Assembly (NCBI GenBank): GCA_029254375.1
Contig: JAQWXR010000003.1
Location: 1 to 64,000 of the forward strand
Reading direction: 5' to 3'
Source of the DNA: Schleiferiaceae bacterium
GTDB taxonomy: Bacteria > Bacteroidota > Bacteroidia > Flavobacteriales > Schleiferiaceae
Length of the DNA stretch: 64,000 nucleotides
Below are positions 31,063-42,443 of the stretch, one piece after another. The position numbers were made by a program, and so were the translations under genes. Position 1 is the first letter of the stretch. Each line of letters starts with the position of its first letter. Below the pieces are notes generated by a model. It was given only the letters and a program-made list of their open reading frames with translations. It was not told the DNA's origin and did no database searches.

Positions 31063-31092
31063 AACCCGCTCGGCGAAAGCCAGCGGGTTTTT
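31063..31092. terminator. Intrinsic terminator between convergent genes
   Basis: AACCCGCT...AGCGGGTTTTTTC. Confidence 0.8.
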
Positions 31093-31095
31093 TCT

Positions 31096-32145
31096 TTATA
31101 ATTCGCCTTGAAATGCCGTCCAACCTTGAGCTTCCAGCGGAATGCTTTGGCCCGCGTTGGTAAGCATCTGGAAAACCTTGTCTTGGGTCATGTGTCCAAT
31201 GGGCGTCAGGCTCGGATTGCCTTTAATCTTATCCCAATCGGCAATCGGAATGGTAAATAAGATCTCATAATCCTCCCCTCCATTGAGCACCGCTGTAATG
31301 GGGTTGATGCCAAATTCTTCCGCCAAATGCATCATTTGAGGGTCCATTGGAATCTTGTCTTCATAAATCGTACAGCCCAAGCCACTCTGGGTGCCAAGGT
31401 GTAAAATTTCCGAACTCAGACCATCCGAAACATCCATCATGCTTGTTGGCGTCACCCCCAAATCCTTCAGAAGTGGTCTTAGATCTTTACGGGCTTCGGG
31501 TTTGAGTTGGCGCTCCAATACATACTCATGGCCCTGTAGTTCTGGTTGTAAATTGGGATTAGCTTGATACGCCGCTTTTTCGCGCTCAAGCACTTGAAGC
31601 CCCATGTAGGCCGCACCCAAATCTCCCGTCACGACCAGCAAATCGCCAGCCTGTGCGCCGTCCCGACGGACTGCCGTCCCTTTGGGTACATGCCCCACGG
31701 CCGTCACACTTAAAATCAAGCCCGATTGGCTCGACGTTGTGTCTCCACCAACTAAATCCACCCCATACCTGGAGCAAGCTAGGAGCATTCCGGCGTAAAT
31801 TTCTTCGAGTGCCTCGACGGGAAATCGATTACTTACCGCCATGCCGATCAACAATTGACTAGGTATTCCATTCATCGCATAGATGTCTGAGAAGTTCACC
31901 ACAGCCGCCTTGTAGCCCAAATGCTTCAAGGGGACATAGCCCAAGTCAAAATGCACTCCTTCAACCAGTAAATCCTTGGATACCAGCACTTCGGAATCTT
32001 CAAAATCGAGAATTGCCGCATCATCTCCCACCCCTTTTTTGGTGCTGGGGGCCTTGATTTCAATGGCCGCTGTTAAACGATCAATCAAGGCAAATTCACC
32101 GAGATCAGACAATGGTGTTCTTTGGGGGGAGGGAGAATCAAGCAT
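31096..32145 (-). CDS. thiL: Thiamine-phosphate kinase
   Basis: GVGDDAAILDF, LVSKDLLVEGVHFDL, VGGDTTSSQSGLILSVTAVG, MMDVSDGLSSE. Confidence 0.95.
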   Translation of the reverse strand: MLDSPSPQRTPLSDLGEFALIDRLTAAIEIKAPSTKKGVGDDAAILDFEDSEVLVSKDLLVEGVHFDLGYVPLKHLGYKAAVVNFSDIYAMNGIPSQLLIGMAVSNRFPVEALEEIYAGMLLACSRYGVDLVGGDTTSSQSGLILSVTAVGHVPKGTAVRRDGAQAGDLLVVTGDLGAAYMGLQVLEREKAAYQANPNLQPELQGHEYVLERQLKPEARKDLRPLLKDLGVTPTSMMDVSDGLSSEILHLGTQSGLGCTIYEDKIPMDPQMMHLAEEFGINPITAVLNGGEDYEILFTIPIADWDKIKGNPSLTPIGHMTQDKVFQMLTNAGQSIPLEAQGWTAFQGEL

Positions 32146-32153
32146 GACGCTAA

Positions 32154-33542
<1,389 letters not shown>

Positions 33543-33561
33543 TTCAACCCCTTTTGAATGC

Positions 33562-33593
33562 AAAAGGCCGCCCCGAAAGGAGCGGCCTTTTTT
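33562..33593 (+). terminator. Intrinsic terminator after gdhA
   Basis: AAAAGGCCGC...GCGGCCTTTTTTT. Confidence 0.9.
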
Positions 33594-33610
33594 GTTCAAG
33601 GGGAAAAGGA

Positions 33611-33642
33611 CCGAAGGGCCGAAGGGCTGAAGGGCCGAAGGG
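33611..33642. repeat. Tandem octamer (CYGAAGGG)x4
   Basis: CCGAAGGG CCGAAGGG CTGAAGGG CCGAAGGG. Confidence 0.95.
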
Positions 33643-33791
33643 CGCTGTACGTTGGTCAAATCAAGGGAAAGTTCCGGCGCGCGGCGAAGGTCCGCCAGCC
33701 AGTTTAAGGGTAAAAGAGATTAAGCGTTTAAGGGACAGGGCCTCGCATTCCCCAACTAACGAACAAACAGAGCTCGGGCGAAGTCCTCGCT

Positions 33792-34856
33792 CTAATTCAA
33801 ATCCCAACCCAAGATCAAGGAGGATACATACACGTCTGGGGCCACAATGTCCAAGCCCGGGTTGAATAACGGGGTTACCGATTGACGGGCGGTAAGGTGG
33901 AATTTTTTAAAGCCAACACGGAATTGAACTCCGGCAGTTAGGGGGTTGGTATAATAGCGGGAGCGGACGCGTTCGCGGGTCCAACCATTGTTGCTGTCCA
34001 TGTACTGGAGGGTGCGGGTGGGTGAGCCAAGGCGGATGCCCCCGTAGACACCGGCGGCGGCGCTGAGGCCTTTTTGGCCCGTTCGGCTGCCATTGAGGTA
34101 GAACCAAAGGGGAACCGTGAGGTAGCTAGTGGAAAGCGAACTGTTTCGGAAAGTGATGGAAGGGTTCTCCACCAGGTAGATGCCGTTCAGGTTGGGAATG
34201 AGATCAGTGGTCAAGTAGGCGTGCGTGCCAAAGTCCACGTTATAAAAGTCCAAAGTCAAGCCGGAGCGCAGCCACAAGGGAGAACGCCCCAAACGACGCT
34301 GATGGAAGAATAAATCCCAAGAGATGACGCCGACGCCGCCTGTTTCGGGGAGCCAATCAGAGGGCACAAAGTCCTGGTTGAGGTCCAGGGTGGTCAGGGC
34401 AGCAACGCCAATGTTCAGGCCGCTTCCGGTAAAATTTCGCTTGCGTTTTTTCCATTTGCCCTTGGTGTCGTTTTTGGGTTCGCCGACTTCTTCGATCCAT
34501 TCGGACTGGGCTTTGTTGGCTTCGTGCACTGCGGCATAGGCGCTGGCGATGTCTTCTTCGGGTTCGACGGAGGCTTCTTCGCCGTCTTCAACCCACAACT
34601 GGTCGCCTGCTTTCACTGTGTAGCGCATTAAGTCCGATTGAAAATTCTCCTTGAGGTCGAATTCCCAGGCTTGGGCACTGTCTTTGGTGATGGCGCCAGC
34701 TTCGAGGGCTTCGTTCACGATGTCTAAACGTGCCTGGTACATGACGTAGGCGTTTTCAATGTTGGTGAAGAGGCTCACTTTCGTTTCGTCATCATTAGAC
34801 TGGGCGAAGCTGGTGAATGCCAAAAAGAAGGATACGAGGGTAACTAGTCGTTTCAT
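33792..34856 (-). CDS. Hypothetical outer-membrane/porin-like protein
   Basis: Signal peptide MKRLVTLVSFFLAFTSFAQ; C-terminal beta-rich pattern AGVQFRVGFKKFHLTARQSVTPLFN. Confidence 0.65.
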   Translation of the reverse strand: MKRLVTLVSFFLAFTSFAQSNDDETKVSLFTNIENAYVMYQARLDIVNEALEAGAITKDSAQAWEFDLKENFQSDLMRYTVKAGDQLWVEDGEEASVEPEEDIASAYAAVHEANKAQSEWIEEVGEPKNDTKGKWKKRKRNFTGSGLNIGVAALTTLDLNQDFVPSDWLPETGGVGVISWDLFFHQRRLGRSPLWLRSGLTLDFYNVDFGTHAYLTTDLIPNLNGIYLVENPSITFRNSSLSTSYLTVPLWFYLNGSRTGQKGLSAAAGVYGGIRLGSPTRTLQYMDSNNGWTRERVRSRYYTNPLTAGVQFRVGFKKFHLTARQSVTPLFNPGLDIVAPDVYVSSLILGWDLN

Positions 34857-34975
34857 GGTCTCAAAGATGCGTGGTAAAATAGTTCTAAGCATTCTCCACA
34901 TACAACTTCGGTGCCATTGTTAACTTGCCTGTCACATTTTGCGCTTGAAAAAGGCCGACCTTTGGCCTATCAAAT

Positions 34976-37321
34976 ATGAAGAATTCAAAAAAAAACAAGG
35001 CCCATCGGTCTATGGACGCTGGCTCTTTAGCCTCTCGAATTTTACGCTCTATGGAGCGCCGACCCAGTGTGGTTTTCCCTCTGGGAGATCTGGCCTTGGA
35101 GATGGGGATGATGGAGCGCAGTGGCCGGATTTTGACCAAAGCGGCGATGGATATCTTGATCTCCGCCGGTCATATTAAGGAAATCCAATCCGAAAAGTAC
35201 CAATTAGCCCTGGAAGAGAATCTGATGGAGGGCACCTTACAGCTAACTTCAAGTGGAACCGGCTATGTGGTTCCTGGAGGAGGGCAAGATGATGTGTTTA
35301 TTAAGGAAACGGATTTGGGCGTTGCTTTTGGGGGCGATCGGGTGCGGGTTCAGCTGTTTCCAAGTCGAGCGCGAAAAAAATTAGAAGGTCAAATTATTGA
35401 GGTGCTCAAGCGAGGACGAGATCGCTATGTCGGCACTTTGCAAATCACCCCGCAACACGCCTTTCTGGTTACGGATTCCCGCAAAGTCGGTCCCGATTTT
35501 TACATTCCTCTCAAAGAATTGAATGGGGGTAAGGATGGAGAAATGGTCGTTGTCCAATTGCTCCGATGGGACGACGCTAGTCGCCAGCCCCAAGGAAAAG
35601 TACTCGAAGTTCTTGGCGAGCGAGGAGATCACGATACCGAAATCCATGCTATCCTAAATGAATATGGCCTGCCCTATGCATTCCCCGAGGCGGTAGAAAA
35701 GGAAACCGAGGCGATATCGGAGACCTTGGACCCCAAAGAGATTGCGCGCCGACGTGACCTACGCGAAACCCTAACCTTCACAATTGACCCTGTTGATGCG
35801 AAGGACTTTGACGATGCACTAAGCATTCAGCCTCTCGAGGAGGGGCGCTGGGAAATTGGTGTCCACATTGCTGACGTCACCCATTATGTCCGCCCTGGAA
35901 CTGCTTTGGAGGAAGAAGCACAAAACCGAGCCACCTCGGTGTATTTGGTCGACCGGGTTGTGCCTATGCTTCCTGAAAAACTCAGTAACAAGGTCTGTTC
36001 CCTCCGTCCTAATGAAGATAAATTCACTTTTTCTGTCCTCTTCCAGATGGATGCAGAGGGGAATGTTTTGGACCGCTGGTTCGGAAGAACCGTCATCCAT
36101 TCTGACCGCCGCTTCACCTACGAAGAAGCGCAAGCAGTTTTAGAGGGCGAAAAAGATCCCTTGAGTTCGGAGCTACTCACCATGAACCACATGGCCCAAG
36201 CGCTGCGCAAAGCCCGCATGAAGGCCGGTGCCATTGCATTTGATCGAGCCGAGGTGAAGTTTCGACTCGATGCAAACAACGAACCGATAGGAGCCTACCT
36301 CAAACAGGCCGGTGACAGCAACAAGCTGATTGAAGAGTTCATGTTATTGGCTAATAAACATGTGGCGCATTTCGTCGGGCGTCAAGATGATGGAAAACGG
36401 AGCACGCGCACCATGGTTTACCGTATTCACGACCAGCCAGATCCAAAGAAGTTGGAAACGCTTTCATTGTTTGTTCGACCCTTGGGCTATGCCATGGCTA
36501 CCCAAGGGACCCAAGCAGTGCGCAAATCCATTAACGACCTGCTCAAGCGAGTGAAGGGCACGCCAGAAGCAAATATGCTCGAAACGCTAACCGTCCGTAC
36601 CATGGCCAAAGCGGTATACAGCACCCAAAACATTGGGCACTACGGATTAGCTTTTGATGACTACGGTCACTTTACTTCACCCATTCGTCGATACCCCGAC
36701 ATGATGGCGCATCGACTCCTGCAAGGGTTTCTCGATAAAGAAAAAAACCCTTCCGCTTCGGTGTTTGAAGAGCTCTGCGAACATTCCTCTTCTCGTGAGC
36801 AAAATGCCTCAGAGGCCGAACGCGCATCCATCAAATACATGCAGGCCAAATACATGGAGAAATACCTGGGCCACGAATTCGATGGTATCATCTCGGGCGT
36901 AACCGATTGGGGTGTATTTGTAGAGCTTCCGGGGATGGGCTGCGAAGGTTTGGTGCGTCTACGCGAATTCACGGATGACTACTACTATGTCGAAGCCGAG
37001 AAGTTTCAAATCGTAGGCGAGCGACACGGTCGAACCTATCGACTTGGCGATCCTATTCGAATTAGCGTGAAAGAAGTAGACGTTTTGAAAAAAACGATTG
37101 ACTTTGGCATTCCTGGGAGCAAAATAGCTCGCCATTCTGAAGGCCGATCAAATCAGGGTAAATTTTCGGGTACTCGCCCAACGGAAGCGGGTGGCCGATG
37201 GTCTAGTGGCGGGGCTCGGAGTAGCCATCGTGGCAGCTCTTCGCCTGATTCAAGCGGTCGCGGGCCCAAGTCATTTAAAGCTAAAGGATCCCAGACTACG
37301 CCTAAGAAAAAGCGCCGTTGA
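34976..37321 (+). CDS. rnr: Ribonuclease R
   Basis: RNB motif TIDPVDAKDFDDALSIQPL; GLAFDDYGHFTSPIRRYPDMMAHRLL; C-terminal S1 domain. Confidence 0.96.
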   Translation: MKNSKKNKAHRSMDAGSLASRILRSMERRPSVVFPLGDLALEMGMMERSGRILTKAAMDILISAGHIKEIQSEKYQLALEENLMEGTLQLTSSGTGYVVPGGGQDDVFIKETDLGVAFGGDRVRVQLFPSRARKKLEGQIIEVLKRGRDRYVGTLQITPQHAFLVTDSRKVGPDFYIPLKELNGGKDGEMVVVQLLRWDDASRQPQGKVLEVLGERGDHDTEIHAILNEYGLPYAFPEAVEKETEAISETLDPKEIARRRDLRETLTFTIDPVDAKDFDDALSIQPLEEGRWEIGVHIADVTHYVRPGTALEEEAQNRATSVYLVDRVVPMLPEKLSNKVCSLRPNEDKFTFSVLFQMDAEGNVLDRWFGRTVIHSDRRFTYEEAQAVLEGEKDPLSSELLTMNHMAQALRKARMKAGAIAFDRAEVKFRLDANNEPIGAYLKQAGDSNKLIEEFMLLANKHVAHFVGRQDDGKRSTRTMVYRIHDQPDPKKLETLSLFVRPLGYAMATQGTQAVRKSINDLLKRVKGTPEANMLETLTVRTMAKAVYSTQNIGHYGLAFDDYGHFTSPIRRYPDMMAHRLLQGFLDKEKNPSASVFEELCEHSSSREQNASEAERASIKYMQAKYMEKYLGHEFDGIISGVTDWGVFVELPGMGCEGLVRLREFTDDYYYVEAEKFQIVGERHGRTYRLGDPIRISVKEVDVLKKTIDFGIPGSKIARHSEGRSNQGKFSGTRPTEAGGRWSSGGARSSHRGSSSPDSSGRGPKSFKAKGSQTTPKKKRR

Positions 37322-37396
37322 TAGGCTTTTGGGTTGAGGCGGCCAATCATAGATGTTGAACCGCCAAGCCATTAGCTCTTAAACCCTTTTACCCTT

Positions 37397-39205
37397 TCAC
37401 TCCCCCCAAACGTTATCCTCCCGATTCGCATCGGCGGTCCAACGCTCAGGATCTACCACGACGCGCTCAATTTGCTCTGCGGGCACCTCCACTTGGAAAG
37501 TGAATGTCTTCTGAGTATAATTCCATGGTCCCACCAAAGCCTTGCCTGGCTTGGAGCCAAACATGGCGGCGAGAGGCACGGTATAGTGCAGCACTGTCTT
37601 GTTCTTTAGAATTACATCCACATCCACAGGAAGGGCGAGAGAGCCTTTCCGTGACAATTGAATGTTTGTAAGGTTGCCTCCCGTTGTAAACACCGAGTCG
37701 ATAGCCACATCCGGTACTTTATTCGTTTCAATCCACTGATTCATATACCAGTCCAAAATCATTCCCGATTCTTGTTCAGCAATGCGCAAAAAGTTCTCAG
37801 GGCGAGGATGTTTGAATGCCCATTCATTTTTGTAGCGTTGCATGGTGGACCAAAAGGCCTCCTCGCCGACGATGCCGCGAAGCTGCACAAGGAAGAGGGA
37901 GCCTTTCATGTAGGCGGCCATTTGATACGGGAATTTGCCGTCGAAGTAGTTGGCGAGGGTGCTGGCGGGCTCCATCCAATCTTCGTGGGCGACACGTCCG
38001 TAGCGACCCAGATAGCCAAGATGCGCATTTGGGTAATTCTTACCCGAAACTACATTCATTGCTTCATCCTCTGCGAAGCTCGTGAATCCCTCATCCATCC
38101 AATAATAACGCTGCTCATCGGTCCCCAGCATACCATAAAACCACATGTGGGAGGCCTCGTGGATGATGGTACCTAGCAAACCGTCATAGCTGCCATGCAC
38201 TTGCATGATGGTGGCCATCGGGTATTCCATAGCCCCTTCTCCCCCTTGAATCACGCTAAACTGGGGCCAATCATAGCTGCCAAATCGCTGATGCATGAAG
38301 GCAAAATAGGCTTCGACATCTGATTGAAGTTTCTCGGAGGCCATGTGCTTGCTGGAAGCCGTATCATTCTGGTAAAAGAAGTGAACAGGTAAGCCCGAGG
38401 CGGTCACTCGAATGTCATGTTGCAACTCCTGGTCCGCAACCCAAGCGAAGTCATGTACTTTTTCTGCTTTAAATCGCCATGTAATCCGATCTTTCTTTTT
38501 GAATTTAATCGGAGCCGGTGAGTAGCCATGCCCGATTTCATCGGGGTTTTGAAGCACACCGGAACCTCCAATCATATAGCTGGCCGGCGCCGTTATGTCT
38601 ACTTGAAAGTTGCCGAAATCACCAAAGAACTCCCGGGCCACATAGATGTCTGGGTGCCAGCCGTCCGTATCGTAGACGACCATTTTAGGATACCACTGGG
38701 TGAAGGTGTAGGCTATGCCTTCGGGGTTGTTGCGGCCCGCGCGCTCCACGAGCAAGGGAATGCGGGTAGTGTAGTTCATGTGAAATGTGACCGTTTGGCC
38801 AGGCGCAATGCTAGAAGGAAGCTTCCCATGAAGGATTGTTTGGTCCACTACAAATGAAATGGGCTCCCCATTCAGCGTCAAGCTTTGAATGATTTGCTCT
38901 CCATACTCATTGGACGCGTAGTTTTCCACCTTGTCCCCAATGGCGCGGTCGCGAAATTTTGTCGGAATATTCGCCATGTTGGAAAGCATACTCCCAGGCT
39001 GAAATGCATTCCAATAGAGATGAAAATAGACTTCATCTAATTCATCTGGACTGTTATTGGTGTATTGAAGACTCAAGTCTCCTTGAAGCTGGTGATTTTT
39101 ATCGTCCAAATCCACCTGGATGCGGTAATTGACGTCTTGTTGCCAATACTGAGCATGGCTTGGAAAGCTGATAAGAGCCAAAAGTGAGGCGAGGAAATAC
39201 TTCAT
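37397..39205 (-). CDS. M1 family metallopeptidase, exported
   Basis: GTIIHEASHMWFYGMLGTDEQRYYWMDEGFTSFAEDEAM; signal peptide. Confidence 0.93.
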   Translation of the reverse strand: MKYFLASLLALISFPSHAQYWQQDVNYRIQVDLDDKNHQLQGDLSLQYTNNSPDELDEVYFHLYWNAFQPGSMLSNMANIPTKFRDRAIGDKVENYASNEYGEQIIQSLTLNGEPISFVVDQTILHGKLPSSIAPGQTVTFHMNYTTRIPLLVERAGRNNPEGIAYTFTQWYPKMVVYDTDGWHPDIYVAREFFGDFGNFQVDITAPASYMIGGSGVLQNPDEIGHGYSPAPIKFKKKDRITWRFKAEKVHDFAWVADQELQHDIRVTASGLPVHFFYQNDTASSKHMASEKLQSDVEAYFAFMHQRFGSYDWPQFSVIQGGEGAMEYPMATIMQVHGSYDGLLGTIIHEASHMWFYGMLGTDEQRYYWMDEGFTSFAEDEAMNVVSGKNYPNAHLGYLGRYGRVAHEDWMEPASTLANYFDGKFPYQMAAYMKGSLFLVQLRGIVGEEAFWSTMQRYKNEWAFKHPRPENFLRIAEQESGMILDWYMNQWIETNKVPDVAIDSVFTTGGNLTNIQLSRKGSLALPVDVDVILKNKTVLHYTVPLAAMFGSKPGKALVGPWNYTQKTFTFQVEVPAEQIERVVVDPERWTADANREDNVWGE

Positions 39206-39211
39206 GGGATT

Positions 39212-40057
39212 CTAGTCGTTTAATGGGCGAATTTGAGCCAAGCGCGGGCCTTTTTCCGTGAGTTCGAGGGTACAGGTTTCGTTGGCCGGATCGTGTTCTA
39301 AAAATAAGCGATAGCCTCGATCAGCGGCTTCCGTTAATATCTCCTTTTTTTCGCCCAAGGTTACAAGGGGCCGTGTATCATACCCCATGACATAAGGCAA
39401 AGGGATATGCCCAACCGAAGGCAGAAGATCTGCCATGAAAACCACTTTCTCGCCGCGGTAATCAAGGATAGGACACATCTGGGCATCGGTGTGGCCATTG
39501 ACCACAAAGGTGTCAAACCCCAAGGGGGTGCGCACGCGCTGCTGACCTTCGGGGGCGTCGATGAAGGCGAGTTGACCGCTTTCTTGGAGGGGGAGGATGT
39601 TATCGGCAAGAAAGGAGGCTTTTTCGCGCGCATTCGGCATACTAGCCCATTGCCAATGGCGCTCATTCGTCCAATACGTCGCCTGGGTAAACGCCGGGCG
39701 AAGGCCCTTTTCCGTCCGCTCCACCGCACCTCCTACGTGATCAAAGTGCATATGCGTCAAGAAGACATCCGTGATATCACTTCTTTGGAAGCCCAATGCC
39801 TTTAGATTTCCGTCTAGGCTGTCCGTGCCGTGTAAGTGGTAATGGCTAAAAAACTTGTCATCCTGCTTGTTGCCGATGCCGGTATCCACCATGATGAGGC
39901 GATTCCCATCTTCAATAAGCAGCGAGCGCATGGCCCACGTGCAAAGATTGTTTTCATCAGCAGGATTGGTCCGCTGCCATAATTGCTTGGGAACCACCCC
40001 AAACATGGCACCGCCATCTAGCTTGAAAAACCCTGTATTTAAGGAATGCAACTTCAT
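39212..40057 (-). CDS. MBL-fold metallohydrolase
   Basis: FLTHMHFDHVGG, VVNGHTDAQMCP, FLEHDPANE. Confidence 0.92.
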   Translation of the reverse strand: MKLHSLNTGFFKLDGGAMFGVVPKQLWQRTNPADENNLCTWAMRSLLIEDGNRLIMVDTGIGNKQDDKFFSHYHLHGTDSLDGNLKALGFQRSDITDVFLTHMHFDHVGGAVERTEKGLRPAFTQATYWTNERHWQWASMPNAREKASFLADNILPLQESGQLAFIDAPEGQQRVRTPLGFDTFVVNGHTDAQMCPILDYRGEKVVFMADLLPSVGHIPLPYVMGYDTRPLVTLGEKKEILTEAADRGYRLFLEHDPANETCTLELTEKGPRLAQIRPLND

Positions 40058-40075
40058 AGGACGAAGCTAAAAAAG

Positions 40076-40101
40076 AAAGGGCCGTCCTCCGACGGCCCTT
40101 T
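40076..40101 (-). terminator. Terminator-like hairpin after tadA, just upstream of the MBL gene
   Basis: AAAGGGCCGTC-CTCC-GACGGCCCTTT; minus strand followed by CTTTTTT. Confidence 0.7.
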
Positions 40102-40186
40102 CCAACCTACACTTACGAATGTACCTAGACGTTGTAAAACACATTTTTTCCAATTCAAAAGCATTGCCATTACCGGAAAAATAGAC

Positions 40187-40627
40187 CTATTTCTTGCGCT
40201 TGGAGCGGAAGAATTCACTCATGAGATCTCCGCAGACCTCTGACTCAATTCCGGTCGTCACCTGCGTTTTTGGGTGGAATTGCCCCCCCATGGTTTGGTA
40301 TCCACGCTTTGCATCGCTTGCCCCATAGACAATTCGGCCAATCTGGGACCAAAAAAGGGCTCCAGCACACATGCTGCAAGGTTCAAGGGTCACGTATAAG
40401 GTGCAGTCTGGCAAATACTTGGCTCCGAGGTAATGCGAAGCGGCGGTGATGGCTTGCATTTCCGCATGTGCCGTCACATCATGAAGCTGTTCTGTCAAGT
40501 TGTGTCCTCGGGCAATAATCTGATTGTTCGACACCACAATGGCCCCCACAGGGACCTCATCTACCTCAAAGGCTTTGAGCGCTTCTCGGATCGCTTGGCG
40601 CATAAAATAAACATCATCAAACTCCAT
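40187..40627 (-). CDS. tadA: tRNA adenosine(34) deaminase
   Basis: TAHAEMQAITAAS; TLEPCSMCAGALFWSQIGRIVYGASD. Confidence 0.93.
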   Translation of the reverse strand: MEFDDVYFMRQAIREALKAFEVDEVPVGAIVVSNNQIIARGHNLTEQLHDVTAHAEMQAITAASHYLGAKYLPDCTLYVTLEPCSMCAGALFWSQIGRIVYGASDAKRGYQTMGGQFHPKTQVTTGIESEVCGDLMSEFFRSKRKK

Positions 40628-40660
40628 GGGGATAAAACTACGCAGCCGCTAACGCTTTTT

Positions 40661-40668
40661 TACCTTTG
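40661..40668 (+). promoter_or_regulatory. TACCTTTG -7-type element upstream of aspS
   Basis: TAnnTTTG match 17 nt before ATG 40686. Confidence 0.5.
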
Positions 40669-40685
40669 CAATTCATTTCACGACC

Positions 40686-42443
40686 ATGTATCGTACTCAC
40701 ACTTGCGGCGAACTACGCCTTTCTCATATTGGACAAACCGTCACACTTAGTGGCTGGGTTCAGCGCCGACGGGACTTTGGAGGCATGTCCTTCATTGATT
40801 TGCGCGACCGATATGGCCTGACGCAACTCGCATTTAATGAGGGAGTAGACCCTGCAATGTTGGAGATTGCGCGCAGCGCTCAGCGGGAGTTTGTGGTTCA
40901 AGCAGTCGGTAAAGTAGTCGAGCGAGAGAATAAAAATGGAAACCTCGCGACGGGTGAAGTGGAAATTTTGGTGAGCGAGTTCACCGTGCTCAACCGCGCT
41001 AAGACCCCACCCTTTACGATTGAATCAGAGACGGATGGCGGCGAAGAATTGCGCATGAAGTATCGCTATTTGGACATTCGCCGCGCGCCCGTTCGCGAAA
41101 AATTATTGCTTCGCAACCGCATCAATATGATGGTTCGAACCTACTTGAACGACTTGGGCTTTGCCGATGTGGAGACTCCTTTTCTGATCAAGAGCACACC
41201 CGAGGGTGCGCGCGACTTTGTCGTTCCTTCGCGCGTTCATCACGGCCAGTTCTATGCATTGCCTCAGTCACCGCAAACGTTTAAGCAGTTGCTTATGGTA
41301 GCTGGGATGGACCGCTATTACCAGATTGTCCGCTGCTTCCGAGACGAGGACTTGCGTGCCGACCGCCAGCCCGAATTCACGCAGATAGACTGCGAAATGG
41401 CTTTTGTCGAGCAAGAAGATATCATCGAAACCTTTGAAGGCCTGCTCAAGCATGTACTTCGCGAGGTTCACCATTATGAAGTGGGTAGCATCCCTCGCAT
41501 CACCTATGACGAGGCCATGCGCCTCTATGGTAATGACAAGCCAGACATTCGCTTTGGCATGACCTTCGTCGAACTCAACGACCGCGTCAAAGGCAGTGGT
41601 TTCGCCGTATTTGACAACGCGGAGTTGGTCGTGGGCATCAAGGTGGAAGGCGGTGCGGGCTATACCCGTAAGCAACTGGACGGGCTCACCGACTACGTGA
41701 AGCGTCCTCAGCTTGGAATGTCTGGCCTGATTTGGATGAAAGTCGACGATCAAGGCCAAGCCACATCCAGCGTCAACAAGTTCTTTGACGAAGCCGCTTT
41801 GGCCGGTTGGGCGGAGGCCTTTGACGCCATGGCCGGCGATTTGGTGCTAGTCCTCGCAGGCAACGCGAACAAAACCCGCAAGGCCTTGAGCGAGCTGCGC
41901 ATGCATTTGGCGCAAGAGCTGGGCCTCCGCAAGTCGGATGTATTTGCCCCGCTGTGGGTGCTAGACTTCCCGCTTTTGGAATGGGACGAAGAATCCGGCC
42001 GCTGGTTCGCCATGCATCACCCCTTCACTAGCCCCAAGCCCGAAGACATCCCCCTGATTGATAGCGACCCCGGCGCCGTGCGAGCCAACGCCTATGACTT
42101 GGTCCTCAACGGCAACGAGATCGGCGGTGGCTCCATACGTATCCATGACCGCTCCCTCCAGCAACGCATGTTTGACCTGCTCGGATTCAGCAAGGAAGAG
42201 GCTTTGGAACAGTTCGGCTTCTTGATGAATGCATTTGAATTTGGAGCTCCTCCCCACGGTGGCATTGCCTTTGGCTTTGACCGTTTGGTGGCGTTGATGG
42301 GCGGTGACGAGGTGATTCGCGACTACATCGCCTTCCCAAAAAACAACGCCGGCCGAGACGTCATGATTGATGCGCCTTCACACATCCAAATGACACAATT
42401 GACGGAACTCTCCTTGGGGATTACCCCAAAGGAACAGGCATGA
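40686..42443 (+). CDS. aspS: Aspartate--tRNA ligase
   Basis: [63 protein letters not shown]. Confidence 0.98.
   Translation: MYRTHTCGELRLSHIGQTVTLSGWVQRRRDFGGMSFIDLRDRYGLTQLAFNEGVDPAMLEIARSAQREFVVQAVGKVVERENKNGNLATGEVEILVSEFTVLNRAKTPPFTIESETDGGEELRMKYRYLDIRRAPVREKLLLRNRINMMVRTYLNDLGFADVETPFLIKSTPEGARDFVVPSRVHHGQFYALPQSPQTFKQLLMVAGMDRYYQIVRCFRDEDLRADRQPEFTQIDCEMAFVEQEDIIETFEGLLKHVLREVHHYEVGSIPRITYDEAMRLYGNDKPDIRFGMTFVELNDRVKGSGFAVFDNAELVVGIKVEGGAGYTRKQLDGLTDYVKRPQLGMSGLIWMKVDDQGQATSSVNKFFDEAALAGWAEAFDAMAGDLVLVLAGNANKTRKALSELRMHLAQELGLRKSDVFAPLWVLDFPLLEWDEESGRWFAMHHPFTSPKPEDIPLIDSDPGAVRANAYDLVLNGNEIGGGSIRIHDRSLQQRMFDLLGFSKEEALEQFGFLMNAFEFGAPPHGGIAFGFDRLVALMGGDEVIRDYIAFPKNNAGRDVMIDAPSHIQMTQLTELSLGITPKEQA

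Noticed and set aside
33611-33642. Octamer array considered as a CRISPR
   Set aside because: Units are 8 nt and contiguous with no spacers; no cas genes in the window.
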